A stretch of 64,000 nucleotides of DNA from Diploscapter coronatus (Eukaryota > Nematoda > Chromadorea > Rhabditida > Rhabditidae), in NCBI GenBank assembly GCA_964036155.1, contig OZ038423.1, positions 68,153,249 through 68,217,248 of the forward strand, read 5' to 3'. Within the stretch, counting starts at the first letter, position 1, and the number at the start of each line of letters is the position of its first letter. Below are positions 14,001 to 25,300 of this stretch, one piece after another. Position numbers and translations under genes: made by a program. Below the pieces are notes generated by a model, which worked only from the letters and a program-made list of their open reading frames with translations, was not told the DNA's origin and did not search any database.

Positions 14001-17000
14001 ATGATTAAAGAGAGCTAGGATTGAATATCTATTCTAAATATTTGCTCCTCTATCCAACTACTTATAAATTGAATTATATTTCAACTAAAGAGATAGTCTA
14101 AATTATATTTATAAGAAATAATCTATGAAAGCTATTGGCTAGTCTATTCTATATATTCTAAAATCTTGTTTTTTCTAATCACATAATGAACCATGCCCTT
14201 CCATATTAGTCCACTACTTGTACAATCGGCTAGTTTTGTTGATGTTATTTCATCGCTCGAAGTGTGAAGTTTATGAATTTTACGAGCCTTGCAAATTCAG
14301 CAGTCACAATTATCTTTTGGAGGGGTGATAACAGACAAAAACCTCTAGTTTCATCGGTTTTATGCGCTTTAGTCGGCCACCCTCAGTGATTTTTTATGGT
14401 TTTTTTTTTCGCAAATCGAAGATATCGACTTTTTCTATGTTTGACTTTATATATGAATTGAGACGCAGGGTTGCCAGGTTAAAATTATTTTTAAATTCAA
14501 AATGACTTATCAAACGAAACGATATTCAAGTTTTTTGTTTAATATTTCTTCGAACGCCGCAGATTTTTTAGGTTCTTTTCCAATTTTTTTGACTTTTTTT
14601 CCAACAACCTCGAGAGGCAAGTTGATATTGTAGACGATTGAAAAAATGACGACCCTCACAAAGTCAATAAGACGGCTTTTTGCTTCGAAGTCTCTCAAGA
14701 ACGAAATATCACTGAGTTTTTAGAGGGCCGAGAAAAGATGGCACTGTAACTTTCTTTCGCCATCCATTTTTTTGCAAAACTTTCTTCTTTCTGCGTAGTT
14801 TCGCTGTTCCGCTTTTTTGCCAAATAAAACCGGACTCGAAACGGATCAAATGAAAGTTGGCAGCGATTTTCGGGGATTATGAAGATCGCGAAAAGTTATG
14901 CAGTCGGCAAAATATAGAGGAGTAATTTTGCTATACACTCATAGGCGAGTTATTGTAGCGAGAGCATTTATGGACTTCTGCTAAATCTTTAAACTTATTA
15001 TGATTGAGTCATTCTAGACTTCTATATTATAAAGTTTATCTAGAGGCTTTTTAATGATAATTTCACGTGTTATTTTGTGGCATTGAAAAACGGAAAGATT
15101 AATTGATATCTTCTTGACCTTGTTTTATTTAATTTAAAGCGGCTATTTTTGAAACCTATGTCGTCGAAATAAATGCCAGTACATATTTCAGAAATGTCAA
15201 GCGAACAATGTCTAAAGGCGCGCTGTTCTGTGGTATTCCACCTGCATTGTCCAGCCGATTCGAGACTTCTCATTCCGCCGCCACCGCCTGGGGAGTGTTG
15301 TGGTCAGCCGGGCACTTGCGTTTGTGATCTACAGGTTTAACTTCATTTTGTTGGATAAGCTATCTAACTTTTTCACTATGTATATATCGCAGTCAGATAC
15401 CGCCGAACAGGTTCAATTTCTTAACCAATAATGACATGAAACTGAAATATTCGTAATTTTTCACTATTATTTCAGAAATGCAAAGCTTCAGTCCCGGTCT
15501 GTGAAGCTGGTAAGGAGTTGACGTTGGTAGAGGAAGGCAGGGGTGAACCTGAGAAGTGCTGTGACGTATTCGAATGCAGAAAACAAGGTGACTTCAAAAC
15601 AATATTTAGTTGATTTACTGGGTCAAAAGACGCTGAATATATCTGAATACTTCTTCTAAATTTCATCCAAACCCGCTCATCTCTTGAAGCATAATCTGAT
15701 AATTTGAACCAATCACCTAAAGAACACCTCCCTAAAAGGCTTTTTTCTAAAAAAAACTAATAAATATTCCGCTTTCCCTTTATCAGGTGGTTTGCCGAAT
15801 CCCGGACCCGGATTCGACATCTCTGCTAAATTATAACAGTTTCTCTTATTATTTACTCTTAACACTATTCTGTATCATAAGAGATGTTGAAAATCCATTT
15901 TTATGCTCACTGTTTCAATAAAGGTAAAAAAATTATGCAAGATTTTCCAGAAGCTCACTGCGCAAATACTCCGTGTCCTCTCCGGGTTCTGGACGAAGAC
16001 GAAGGTGTGGAGGAATGTCCGCCCGACAGTATCCGACCACCCACTCATGTGCCGAATGGAGCCTGCTGTCCTATTCGACCAGCGTAGGTGTTCTAGACAT
16101 TCATATGAAACTTTAATAATTAAACACCAATTAATGTCGTATGAAATCCCAACTTTAGCTGCCGATGCCGAGCCTCCGTATGTCGCCCAGCGACTTGTCC
16201 CGACGGTCAGACGCTAAGAATCGTGAGCAAAGGAACTGGATCGCCAGGAAGATGCTGTGATGATTGGACCTGCGATGCGGGTGCGCCGCCGATGGTAAGA
16301 GTTTATTCGGAAAAAAATCTTCCATGTGGTTTGATATTTTAGACGAAAGAATGCAAGAGTGATGGGAAGATCCACGAGGACGGAGAGGAGTGGTTCTCAG
16401 CGTCGTGCGCATCCTGCAAATGCATCAAGGGAGTCGCGCAATGCAAAGGAATGGATTGTCCGAAATTGCCTGGTAAGGATTATTCAGTCAAAGCCAGTTG
16501 ATAGAATAGAACTATTTCAGAGCACTGCTCCTGGATCGGAATTCCCGAAGGCGAATGCTGCCCGGTGTGCTTCGGCTGCAAAACGGACGCGAATGAGACG
16601 AAGAAGAGGAACGAGACCTGGAAGAAGGACAACTGTGTTCAGTACGTGATAATCACACAAACCTGATAAGAGAACGTTTCTATGCCAGATGTTCATTAAT
16701 TATATATGACGCTATTCAAGCGCTCATACTTTGAACCACATAAATCGAGTTCTACCAAATTTGATATTTTGAAAGTAACAGGTGGTTGAATAGATCGGGA
16801 AACAATAATAGAAAATTCTAAAGATGGAACATATTTAAAGTAATAAGTTTTAGATGCTCCTGCTCCGATTCTGGCATGGTGATCTGTGAAGAGCAGGTCT
16901 GTAAGACGGATTGTGAGAATCCGAAGAAGGTCGAAGGACAGTGCTGTCCAGTTTGCGATGGTACGAAGCTGTTGACGATAATTTAAGGCTATAGACCATT

Positions 17001-19797
17001 TTAGAACCTTCCATCATCACACTTCCCGACTCTTGTCCTTCCTTGGAGCACTGCCCTCTGAGATGTGAAAACGGCTTGAGACGCGACGCTAGAGGCTGCT
17101 TCGAATGTGAATGTCTACCAGTGGAAAAGCCAACTGGAGCGGAGAACTGCGAAGATCTTAGTGCTGAGAACTGTGATAAGTAGGATCGATGATCAACTCG
17201 AGAATCAAGAGACGATTCAGGCAATGCGCTCATGGGTATTCGAAGGACGCATCTGGATGTGCGGTGTGTAAATGCGCGAAGTGTCCTCCATTACATCAAT
17301 GTTTCAAGCACTGTCTGTATGGATTCGAAACCAATGCGATTGGATGTCCGGTGTGCAAGTGCCGGGGAAAGGTGCGTTTATTCTAAAGAAATAAGTTGAT
17401 CTTCGCCGTGAACCACTGAATTTTCAGGGCAGTACTGAGTTGAAGCAACTAGCTCAAGAGAAGATGAACGGAGCGTTCGACAAGGACAAATGCATTTCGA
17501 TGTCATCCAACGGTCGTCAAATTGAAAGAGACGCAGGCGAATGGTGGAACGACGGATGCAGGCATTGTTTCTGTGAGCAGCGCCAGGAATTCTGCTCTCT
17601 GATCTCTTGCCCTTCAAAACCGCCCGAGTGCCCACAAGAAAATTGGAAACATAAGGACGATGGTGAGATTTTTATTTCGATAAGTTTGCTTTAAATTTTT
17701 ATTGAGAATTTCTTACATAAAAATTAGCCAGACATCGTTTTTCTTCTCCACTATTTCCTTTGAAACTCTGAAACATCAGATTTTTAGGATCATGCTGTCC
17801 AACCTGCACTACTTTGACTACCCCGAAGAACATCACCAAGCATCAGCACACCGTTTGTCAGTCACCCGGAACAGGACGATTGTTTACCGGTACGAATAGC
17901 TAAGTAGGCGAAAATTAGCCAACCTTTAGATGGCGAAACCTGGCAATTGGCATCATGCGTGTCGTGTACCTGCAGAGTTGGTCAAGTGCTCTGTCGAACT
18001 GTGGAATGTCCACCGGTGGCATGCGAAAATCCCGCCATGACCTATGAAGATACATGCTGTCCGAGGTATAGACGTCATTTTCATGAATAGTTTTAGAACA
18101 TCCCAAGGTCACTATACTCAGAAGATCAATTTATTAGCATATTCAGAGCTAGTTTCCATAAAGTAGCAACTCAAACGTTATTCTCATCTCTTAAAATTCT
18201 ATAATCCGATATATTGAGATGCCCCAACAACACCTCAGTCGAAGCCCCGAGGCCCGAATCTCCCATTTGCACCGATGAGAGTGGAACTGTCCACGTGGCG
18301 GGATCTTCGTGGCGAACCGACGAATGCACTTCGTGCACCTGTACGAAGGAGGGCAAAACCGCGTGCTACCGAGAGGAATGTCCTGTTGACGAGCAGTTCA
18401 ATTGCAAGGGCAGTCCACTGGTGATCAAGGGACGATGCTGCCCAGTGTGCTCGGATGTGCTGTCGTCGTCTGCAGTTTGCTCATATCAATCATCGGTCTA
18501 CTCGGTCGGGGAGCAATGGCAAGAAGGAGCTTGCTCCAACTGCAGCTGTGTCGCGGGAGGACAGACGATCTGCAGGTGAATTAAGGAAGATTCTTAAGAT
18601 TTCGAGAAAGCTCATGAATTGTTTGATATCGTGTCATGAAGTCATCTCTTTATCCAATTCGATAAGCTTTAAAAATAGCCACATACAAAATATTTCTAGA
18701 CAAATGGTTTGCCCACCATGCGAAGACATCGTTCCGCTAGAAGGTCATTGCTGTCCCCTCTGCAAGGACCACGGATGGCAGGCTGCGTACGCACTCGGCA
18801 ACACGTCATCAGTTTCCATTGAGTCGAATGATCTCCTGGGAAGACAAGTAACTAATTAACTTATGTCATTGAATAGAGAGAAGATCCTGATTTCAGTCCA
18901 ACCGTTCTACAATAGGTGGAAACGCATCAGCTTCAGCAGCAGCATCGGGCGTTCTGCCGATGCTTGGACTGTCACTGATGGTAGTGGCCATCATCGGACT
19001 ACTCATTCTTCTATTCATTCTCTATAAACGAAGCAGGAAGCATAATAAGGTTGGTTGAAGATCTTAGGTTTCATTCAATTTTGCTCGTTTCAAAAATTTG
19101 GAAATGAGGATAGAGATCTCTTTCATTGATTGATTGGTTCAGTATTCGCTGCAAAAACAATACATTCAACATTTCCAACGGACATCTCTAAGTTTTTAAT
19201 TCATGATCGTCAATTGCTTCAGATGCACCGTATGTCGCGGGACCCATCGGTTCGTTTGTCCGGCTCGAAGCCGATCGGCTCAATGCCTCAGCTCGTCGAC
19301 TGGCATCCATCAGCAAATATAGCCCAATCGACTCATTCCTCGAGCACGTCGTCATCATCCAGGTTGATATCAGTAAAAACGAAATTGTCACTAATTTTCC
19401 ATTTTAGGAGGCGCGACTCGCACTCCGACGGACAAAGTGATAGCCTACTGTCTACGACGTAAGATTTACGATTTTTTTGCTGTCTACTTTAGAGATTATT
19501 AGTGAACAATATCGTTGGAAGTCGAATCAATCAGACTCCATCAAAATATGTTGAGACCTTTAAAAACTTGAAGCATAAAATGAGCATCTAACATTTCAAC
19601 AAGTTTAGCAGGAAATATTACCTCGGTTTCTCGATACGCACTGATCTCGTAAATTGTTTAGTTGCAGATCAGACTCTTCCTCGGTGCCGAGTTCAGCGTC
19701 CTCAGGTCATGGACCCCATGCCGACACTCAACCATTGACTTTGACCGGGGATTCACTCAACGTCTCCTCAGCGAGAACGAAACGGTTTCCAGTATAG
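5021..19797 (+). CDS. crm-1: CRIM1/crm-1-like transmembrane protein with IGFBP, VWC and antistasin domains
   Basis: The model has 21 exons and 976 residues. Exons: 5021-5095, 5833-5922, 8688-8793, 15192-15334, 15476-15587, 15951-16083, 16159-16294, 16343-16472, 16521-16641, 16854-16960, 17005-17179, 17221-17371, 17428-17662, 17788-17889, 17930-18065, 18219-18575, 18700-18847, 18897-19049, 19223-19362, 19408-19458, 19668-19797; all phases agree. Exon 1 encodes a signal peptide. Exons 2-3 carry an IGFBP module with the CGCC motif. Weaker CC-containing modules follow, then two VWC domains (about residues 266-385), three antistasin repeats (about 390-494), four more VWC domains ending in CCPTC/CCPRC/CCPVC/CCPLC, one membrane helix (about 838-862) and a Ser-rich tail. 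VWC domains on both sides of antistasin repeats are the CRIM1 layout. In the family this protein binds and modulates BMP ligands; in C. elegans crm-1 affects body size through the Sma/Mab pathway. The acceptor at 18217-18218 is an unusual GAG. Confidence 0.95.
5607..5710 (+). repeat. Dispersed repeat, copy A
   Basis: This stretch resembles 49219-49330 along its length. Both begin ATCAGACCTA-GCAGATTT, both carry an AAAAATT block in the middle, and both end with ACATAAGGG followed by a CACGAGA/AACGAGA motif. Copy A is in a crm-1 intron. Copy B is in intron 1 of the small membrane-protein gene. Identity is partial, so the family is old. Confidence 0.55.
6935..7020 (+). other. tRNA-like relic (leucine/serine-type 5' half)
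   Basis: The stretch GACGCCATGGCCGAGTAG (from 6935) matches the acceptor stem start, D-arm and A-box of a class II tRNA (Leu or Ser). The expected anticodon stem cannot be folded and no clear B-box GGTTCGANTCC follows; the nearest is GGTTCCACAA at 7011. It could be a tRNA pseudogene or the head of a tRNA-derived SINE. It is unlikely to be functional. Confidence 0.3.
8459..8579 (+). mobile_element. Short MITE family A, copy 1
   Basis: About 120 bases with terminal inverted repeats GAAATGAC...GTCATTTC, an internal CTATAGTTA block and the core GGGGAAATAGTGTGAG. Related copies are at 25988-26090 (same orientation) and 29104-29195 (inverted), both in atg-9 introns. There is no coding capacity, so it would depend on transposase from elsewhere. 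Confidence 0.65.
10412..10761 (+). mobile_element. 350-bp MITE with mariner-type inverted repeats and TA flanks
   Basis: The left end TTAGGTTATCGCATAAGTTC matches the reverse complement of the right end (TTGGGTTGTCGCATAAGTTC) with two mismatches, and similarity continues about 33 bases inward. TA dinucleotides flank both ends (10410-10411 and 10762-10763), the Tc1/mariner target duplication. The TTAGGTTG-N-ATAAGT type of terminus is familiar from mariner elements. The interior has no long ORF, so this is a non-autonomous derivative inside crm-1 intron 3. Confidence 0.85.
15787..15836 (+). other. Candidate alternative terminal exon of crm-1
   Basis: A good acceptor (TTTATCAG) is followed by 50 GC-rich bases that continue the phase left by the donor at 15587. 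They encode a Gly/Pro-rich 16-residue tail (GGLPNPGPGF...) ending in TAA at 15834-15836. Use of this exon would give a soluble form of about 190 residues with the IGFBP module and first cysteine modules only. No AATAAA signal was found just downstream, so it stays a candidate. Confidence 0.35.
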
Positions 19798-22346
19798 CAG
19801 CTCCGCAAACAATTTTGAAAACTCACGGCATACTGACTAGGAGTTAGGAAATTAACGGCTCTCTATCGTTATTTCCCTACTTCGCATGCCATTGTGCCAT
19901 GTCTCCCTCTTCCAAGTACCGTTTTTATTTCTTTTACATGTTGAAAAGTCAACATTGGGCGTGGCTAATTGTTATAAGTTGCAAAAATGACGCATACTCC
20001 ACTCCAATTGCGATTTTTCAACAGTATTTCTCACAATCGATGCAATATCTTCAAAGATTTTTAAATAATGAATAATACTTTACTCTTAGTCGGGTCAGAT
20101 CAGTTTTCGAGGCGTCATTTATATATTGGTAAAAATTTCGTCAAGTCGTAAATGACGTTAGGGAAACCACCATTTGAGCATGTTCGCAGTGAATTGAATA
20201 ATCAGTTTTAGAGTATCTGGGCATACTCAATATTTCTTGAGTTTTTGTTGTAATTCTGAACAAAAACATTATTTTTTCCTTCTAAATTTACAAAAAAAAT
20301 CTTAGTTCTCTCTTAGAAATGCGGGTTTAACCACTGAAACAACAATCAACTACTATAATATATTAGGTCAGTTCAGTGCATGTACACAGTATCATTAATT
20401 TGTATGAAATTCCAAGGATCGTAGTTTTAAAGGAGTTTAAAATCCGTATCCTTATCATTTCATTCATTATTTTCCACAAGTTTTATGGGGAATTTCATCA
20501 TATTGTTGTCGTAAAAACTTTACTCGACGAGCTTACACAATATACATGCATTTTCACGCAATTTCATCCTAATTATATTTTGACCCGAGGTTTACTTTTC
20601 AACATTTTTAAATTAAAAGACCGCGTTTCAGACGGCTTCTAATATCCTTTTGTATATTTGATTATTTTGCAATATTCTTTGAGCAATTATCATTTTACCT
20701 TCAAGCAGTATCATTATCATTTTATCGGATTTTGCCATAAATTTTCAGAAGACACTTTAAAATTCGATAAAGTTTTTCTCATAACAATTTGTATGTACCT
20801 ATGTATTTTATCTCTTGAAAAATAGTTGCAGTAAGACGATCTTCAGAATCCTTTCGCGACTATTTTTCGAGAAAGTCCTGGAAAATAACCCTTTAGAATG
20901 CTACTGTGTCGTGAACTTCTCTCATTCTTTCTACGTAATCATTTGCTAGTCGAATAATTTAATGAATATCATCACTTTCAACACAATCTTCTGTCGCTAT
21001 AATGTGAAATGTATGTACAAGTTTAGGGGTTTTGATAAAAGATAAAGAGTTTTCAAGTTTCGTCAAAATCCCGCTATTCGATGTGTATGAATCGGTATAC
21101 ACTTCATGAGAGGTTAGAAATGTGTATGTATTACAGTTATTTTTAGAAATAAACTTTGAAAAGTTATAGTTTTTGCATGAGGTGCATGAACGTCAGTTTC
21201 CCCCCAAAGAACACTACAAACTTCTAATGAAAAATTGCACAATTTTCACTTTTTGTTCGAAATGATGAAATAGTGAGTTTTCCCGCTTGATAAAGTCATT
21301 TTTCACATTTTCATACTAAGATTTCGATATTTTTTCTTCAAAAATATTTTTTTTTCCTGCAAAATTCTTCAATTTATGGGCATTTGAAGTAAATTCAAGC
21401 GTCCCCTAGCTAGAGTGCGCAAGCTCCGTCCCTCTGCAAAAGCGCAGCATGTAATAAAAGTGATATTAGTATGGGGACCCCGAAATGGGAAGTAAGCCGT
21501 GCTCAGACTGCGAAGGCATAAAAGGCATGGTGCAGATGGACGCTAAATCACATGAAACGGTTCTGTACCAAAAATCAACTTATAACTTTTTCGTCCGCAA
21601 TATTTTTATACGATAAAAACGTATTTATTTTGAGGTTCCGAAGTCCGGTATTTTTCTCGTTAAAGAAAATTTGTATCTTATTTTTTCCTTCTAAAGTTTT
21701 AGTCAGGTTCAAATATATTAGTTTGAGAAAAACATAGCTACGGAATATGGCTCTTATGAACTCGTTTGCACTCTCTACCCTTGGCCCCGCCCTCTTTTGC
21801 GAGCCGCGCTTTGCATCTGTCTTTGTCAGCTGAGCGACCTTGTGCCCGTCCGATGCCGTCTCGTGCCATCGTTCTTTTCTTCGAGAAAATTGCTTTCCAT
21901 CGGTTTCTGAATTTTGAGAACGGTGTTGAAGAGTCAATTTTTACTGCTTGTGTCTATATTCAAAATTTGATCAACTTCTCATAACTCTTACTGGATGAAT
22001 TATTGATTTTATCGATTTTCTCGTGAAATTTTAAAACTTTTCACGAAAAATATTGCTTCTTTTCTGTCTTTTGTCCTGAAGTGTTACAGTTCATGTGAGA
22101 ATTCTTTTAAATTTAGTAAACCGGTTTAGAAACATCGATTTTCTCCTGTCATACTGTTCATTTTCACGAAACCTATCATTATCGGCTTTTATCGATCGAC
22201 GTTGCAAATCTTTAAATCCGTTAAACTTATCGACTTTTTCATAAATTTTTGATTTCAGAAGATAAATACTAAAATTTGACAAGTGTTTTGAAGTGGGGAA
22301 GGTTTTCGGAGCGTCTTTTGCGAGGCGGATTTAGGCGGGTCGCGAC
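19798..22346. other. Intergenic: crm-1 3' region and atg-9 promoter
   Basis: Mostly AT-rich with no supported gene. A GC-richer patch at about 21398-21545 is bounded by short complementary sequences (AGCGTCC and GGACGCT); I cannot assign it. The stretch 21770-21880 is GC-rich and is probably part of the atg-9 promoter. Confidence 0.5.
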
Positions 22347-25300
22347 ATGTTCAATTTCGGCAGGAACAAGAAACAATATCAGGTCCGTAATTTTTAAATT
22401 CCTTTTAAAACGTTAAACATGATTAGTTTGTGCCAAAAATGCAGCGCGATTGAACCGTCGACCAAAGAATTCAGGTGATCGACGATGACTACGATGAGCC
22501 TCCGGGCCGTTTGGAGACGCTGAGCAGTCTGCTGCCTTTGAGTATGCCCTCGTCCACCACAGGGCAGTCCAATGGAGGACGACGATTCTACGAGAGTGGC
22601 ACGGAGCATGAGCGATTGTAAGTTTTTCGATCTATATTTTTGTAAAATTGACTTGTGCAAAAGTATTAATTTTCGTAGAAATCGTGCAGCTTAATAGTTG
22701 TATTTTCTTTAACAATCAGCACTTTTCTGCCGTTTATAGTTTTTACAAAAGTTACAGGTTTTCGACAAATTTTTAAACATTAAAAAATTTGCTTTTTTCA
22801 AATCTTTTCTTTCCTGGTTTTTTTTGAAGCAGATTAATTTTTTCTTTGAATCAAGAAAATAACAGAATCCCCGGTTCGTCTCACACCCCCGACTACCATC
22901 AGGATCCACCTCAACAGCACCTGGCTAGTTCCGCACCGGACGGTCTGACGAACCTCGAAAACGGGACTACAATTAGGAACCCTGGCGGCGGACTCATGTC
23001 CTCTTCCAGCCGATCGCAGGACCAGCGATGGGACCACATTCAGAATTTGGATGAGGTACGGTGTTTTCATTCATTTTTTAAAAATTTATCAAGGCTATAA
23101 CTATTTTAACAAAGGAAAGAGGCAATTTTTTTTCGACAGAAGTTTGGGTTATTTTTTTTAGAAATATAGAAAAATGGAGCTCATGAAACTTTTCAAAGAA
23201 AGATAGATTATTTGATTTTTTAATAAAATGATCTATTCATTCGAAGTTGAGATTTATTTTTATCAAAAAAGTAAAGAAAAAGTCTATTTTTATCTTCCAG
23301 TTCTTCACTCGAATCTACGAATATCACCAAGGAGGCGGGTTTCGGTGCATCGCACTCAAAAGAGCGCTCGATCTCGTGCAGTTTATTTTCATTGTTGTGA
23401 GTTTTTAATTTGATAAATTTTTTTACATTTTTGTTTAAATTTAGTTCCTTTCAACATTCGTCACTCAGTGCATTGATTACGACGTGCTATTCGCTAATAA
23501 GAATACCACAACCACGGGAGAGCCGATTTACGGAAAGAGGCATTTTGGGGTGAGATTTTTTCAAAAAAAAAAAGAATTAATTTCTAAAATTGCACACTTA
23601 GAAAATTTCAGATTAGCGATTTTTAAACATTCTCTTTTCTATTTTTATCTGCTTTGGAAGTCAAATCAATGATTTCTTAAAGCAACCCTGTTTCAAAGAA
23701 CATGGATTTCCAGGATGCAATCGTGGCCAATTGCACCTCGCACCTGAACTGGTTCGTGGTGGTCACGATTCTGATCGCCGTCGTTTTCTGGGTCTCGCGA
23801 GTCTTCATCACCGCGCACGTCCTCATGCAGATGCTAGAGGTTCGCTGACTTTTATTTTTTAAGAGGCGCTCCATGAATAAGCGTAAAAACGACAAAGATG
23901 GGTCAGAAAGTGGTAAAAGTATATAAAATCTGAAGCCCTCATGGGGTGGGTTCTTGGGTCTAATTCACAAAACCAATTTTTGGTCTCACTTTTTTGTAGG
24001 TAGGGGTTTCATTCGGATTTTGTATACTTTTGCCATTATCCGATCAGTAGTCACGTTTATTCGTGGGACGGCTCTAAATAGTAGTTTAATTTGAAAATTC
24101 TGCTTTTAGACATTTCATTAGACCATATTAGTCTATTATTTTCGAAGTGACCATGTGAACTTTTGTGACATACAAAATTTCGATAGTTATCAAATGGCCC
24201 ATTTTTTACAGAAAGCCATCGACCTTCTAATTTCACTTTATCTGTCGAAGTTTGAGGAATTGAATTTTCAGATCCAACTCTTCTACAATTCTGCATTGGG
24301 TATTGAAGATAAAGAGTTGCCGAATTTGACCTGGCACGCTGTTGTCAAGCGGATTTGTGAGGTAATATTTTTTAAAAAAATTAACTTTTTAATCTCTTTC
24401 TAGGGATTTTTCATTTTAACTTGTTGGTTTTCCTAGTTTTTAAATCCAATAAGGGGCTTCATTGGAATTTTAATTCAAACGATCTATTTTTCTATTTATT
24501 CTAAATGGAAAATTCAGGTCCAACCTCGCCTCCACCTAATGATTCACACGGAGCAATTGAGCGCGGTCGATCTCTACAACAGGATTCTCCGGTTCAAGAA
24601 TTACTTCGTCGCGATGGTCAATCAGGTTCGATTTTTAAATTTAATTGTTATTTTCTTAATTTCTAGAAAATTCTGCCTCCTACTATGAATTTGCCGTGCC
24701 TGGGTGAAATCTCGTACCTCCCAAACGGACTCAAGTCCCAAATCAAAAGAATTCTGTTCTACAGGTAAAATTTGAAGTATTTTCTATTAGAATATAGGCA
24801 AAAATTACTCAATAAAAATAATGAAATATATTATGATGGGCTGAATTTTGAGGCATATCAAAGTTTTACTTTTCAGTTCATCAGCGGCTTGGAGCGGACC
24901 CTATCTGAAAGAGGAGTACAAAAACGAGGACATGCTGGATGATTTGGCTAGGCAGATGGAGAAATCGGTAGGGATTTTTGACTGATTTAAATTCTCCTTT
25001 AATTTAATTTTCATAATTCCCCTCTCGAAATAGCTTTATCGTTGAATTTTCTGGAGAGTTTACTATCTGGAGGGTTCTTTCGAAGTCTATCTATTTTTAC
25101 AGAAGATATGCTTAAATTTGAGAGGACTGGAAAAGATAATAAGGATAGAATTTTGAAAAATTAAAGAGAAAAGTTTAAAAATAAATATATAATTTAAAAA
25201 TGCTTTCAAGGTGACCATGTATGGCTTGTTCAACCTGGTGCTGTTCCCGTTTATCTTCCTCTACCAAATCCTGGTCTCATTCTTCACCATTTCCGAACAA

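Larger units (their letters stand above)
5096..15191 (+). other. Three large early crm-1 introns (5096-5832, 5923-8687, 8794-15191)
   Basis: About 9.9 kb of intron surrounds exons 2 and 3, while later crm-1 introns are mostly 40-400 bases. They hold a dispersed repeat (5607-5710), a tRNA-like relic (6935-7020), a MITE copy (8459-8579) and a 350-bp mariner-type MITE (10412-10761). CT/GA-rich stretches near 6190-6640 could be regulatory. I see no nested protein-coding gene. Confidence 0.6.
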
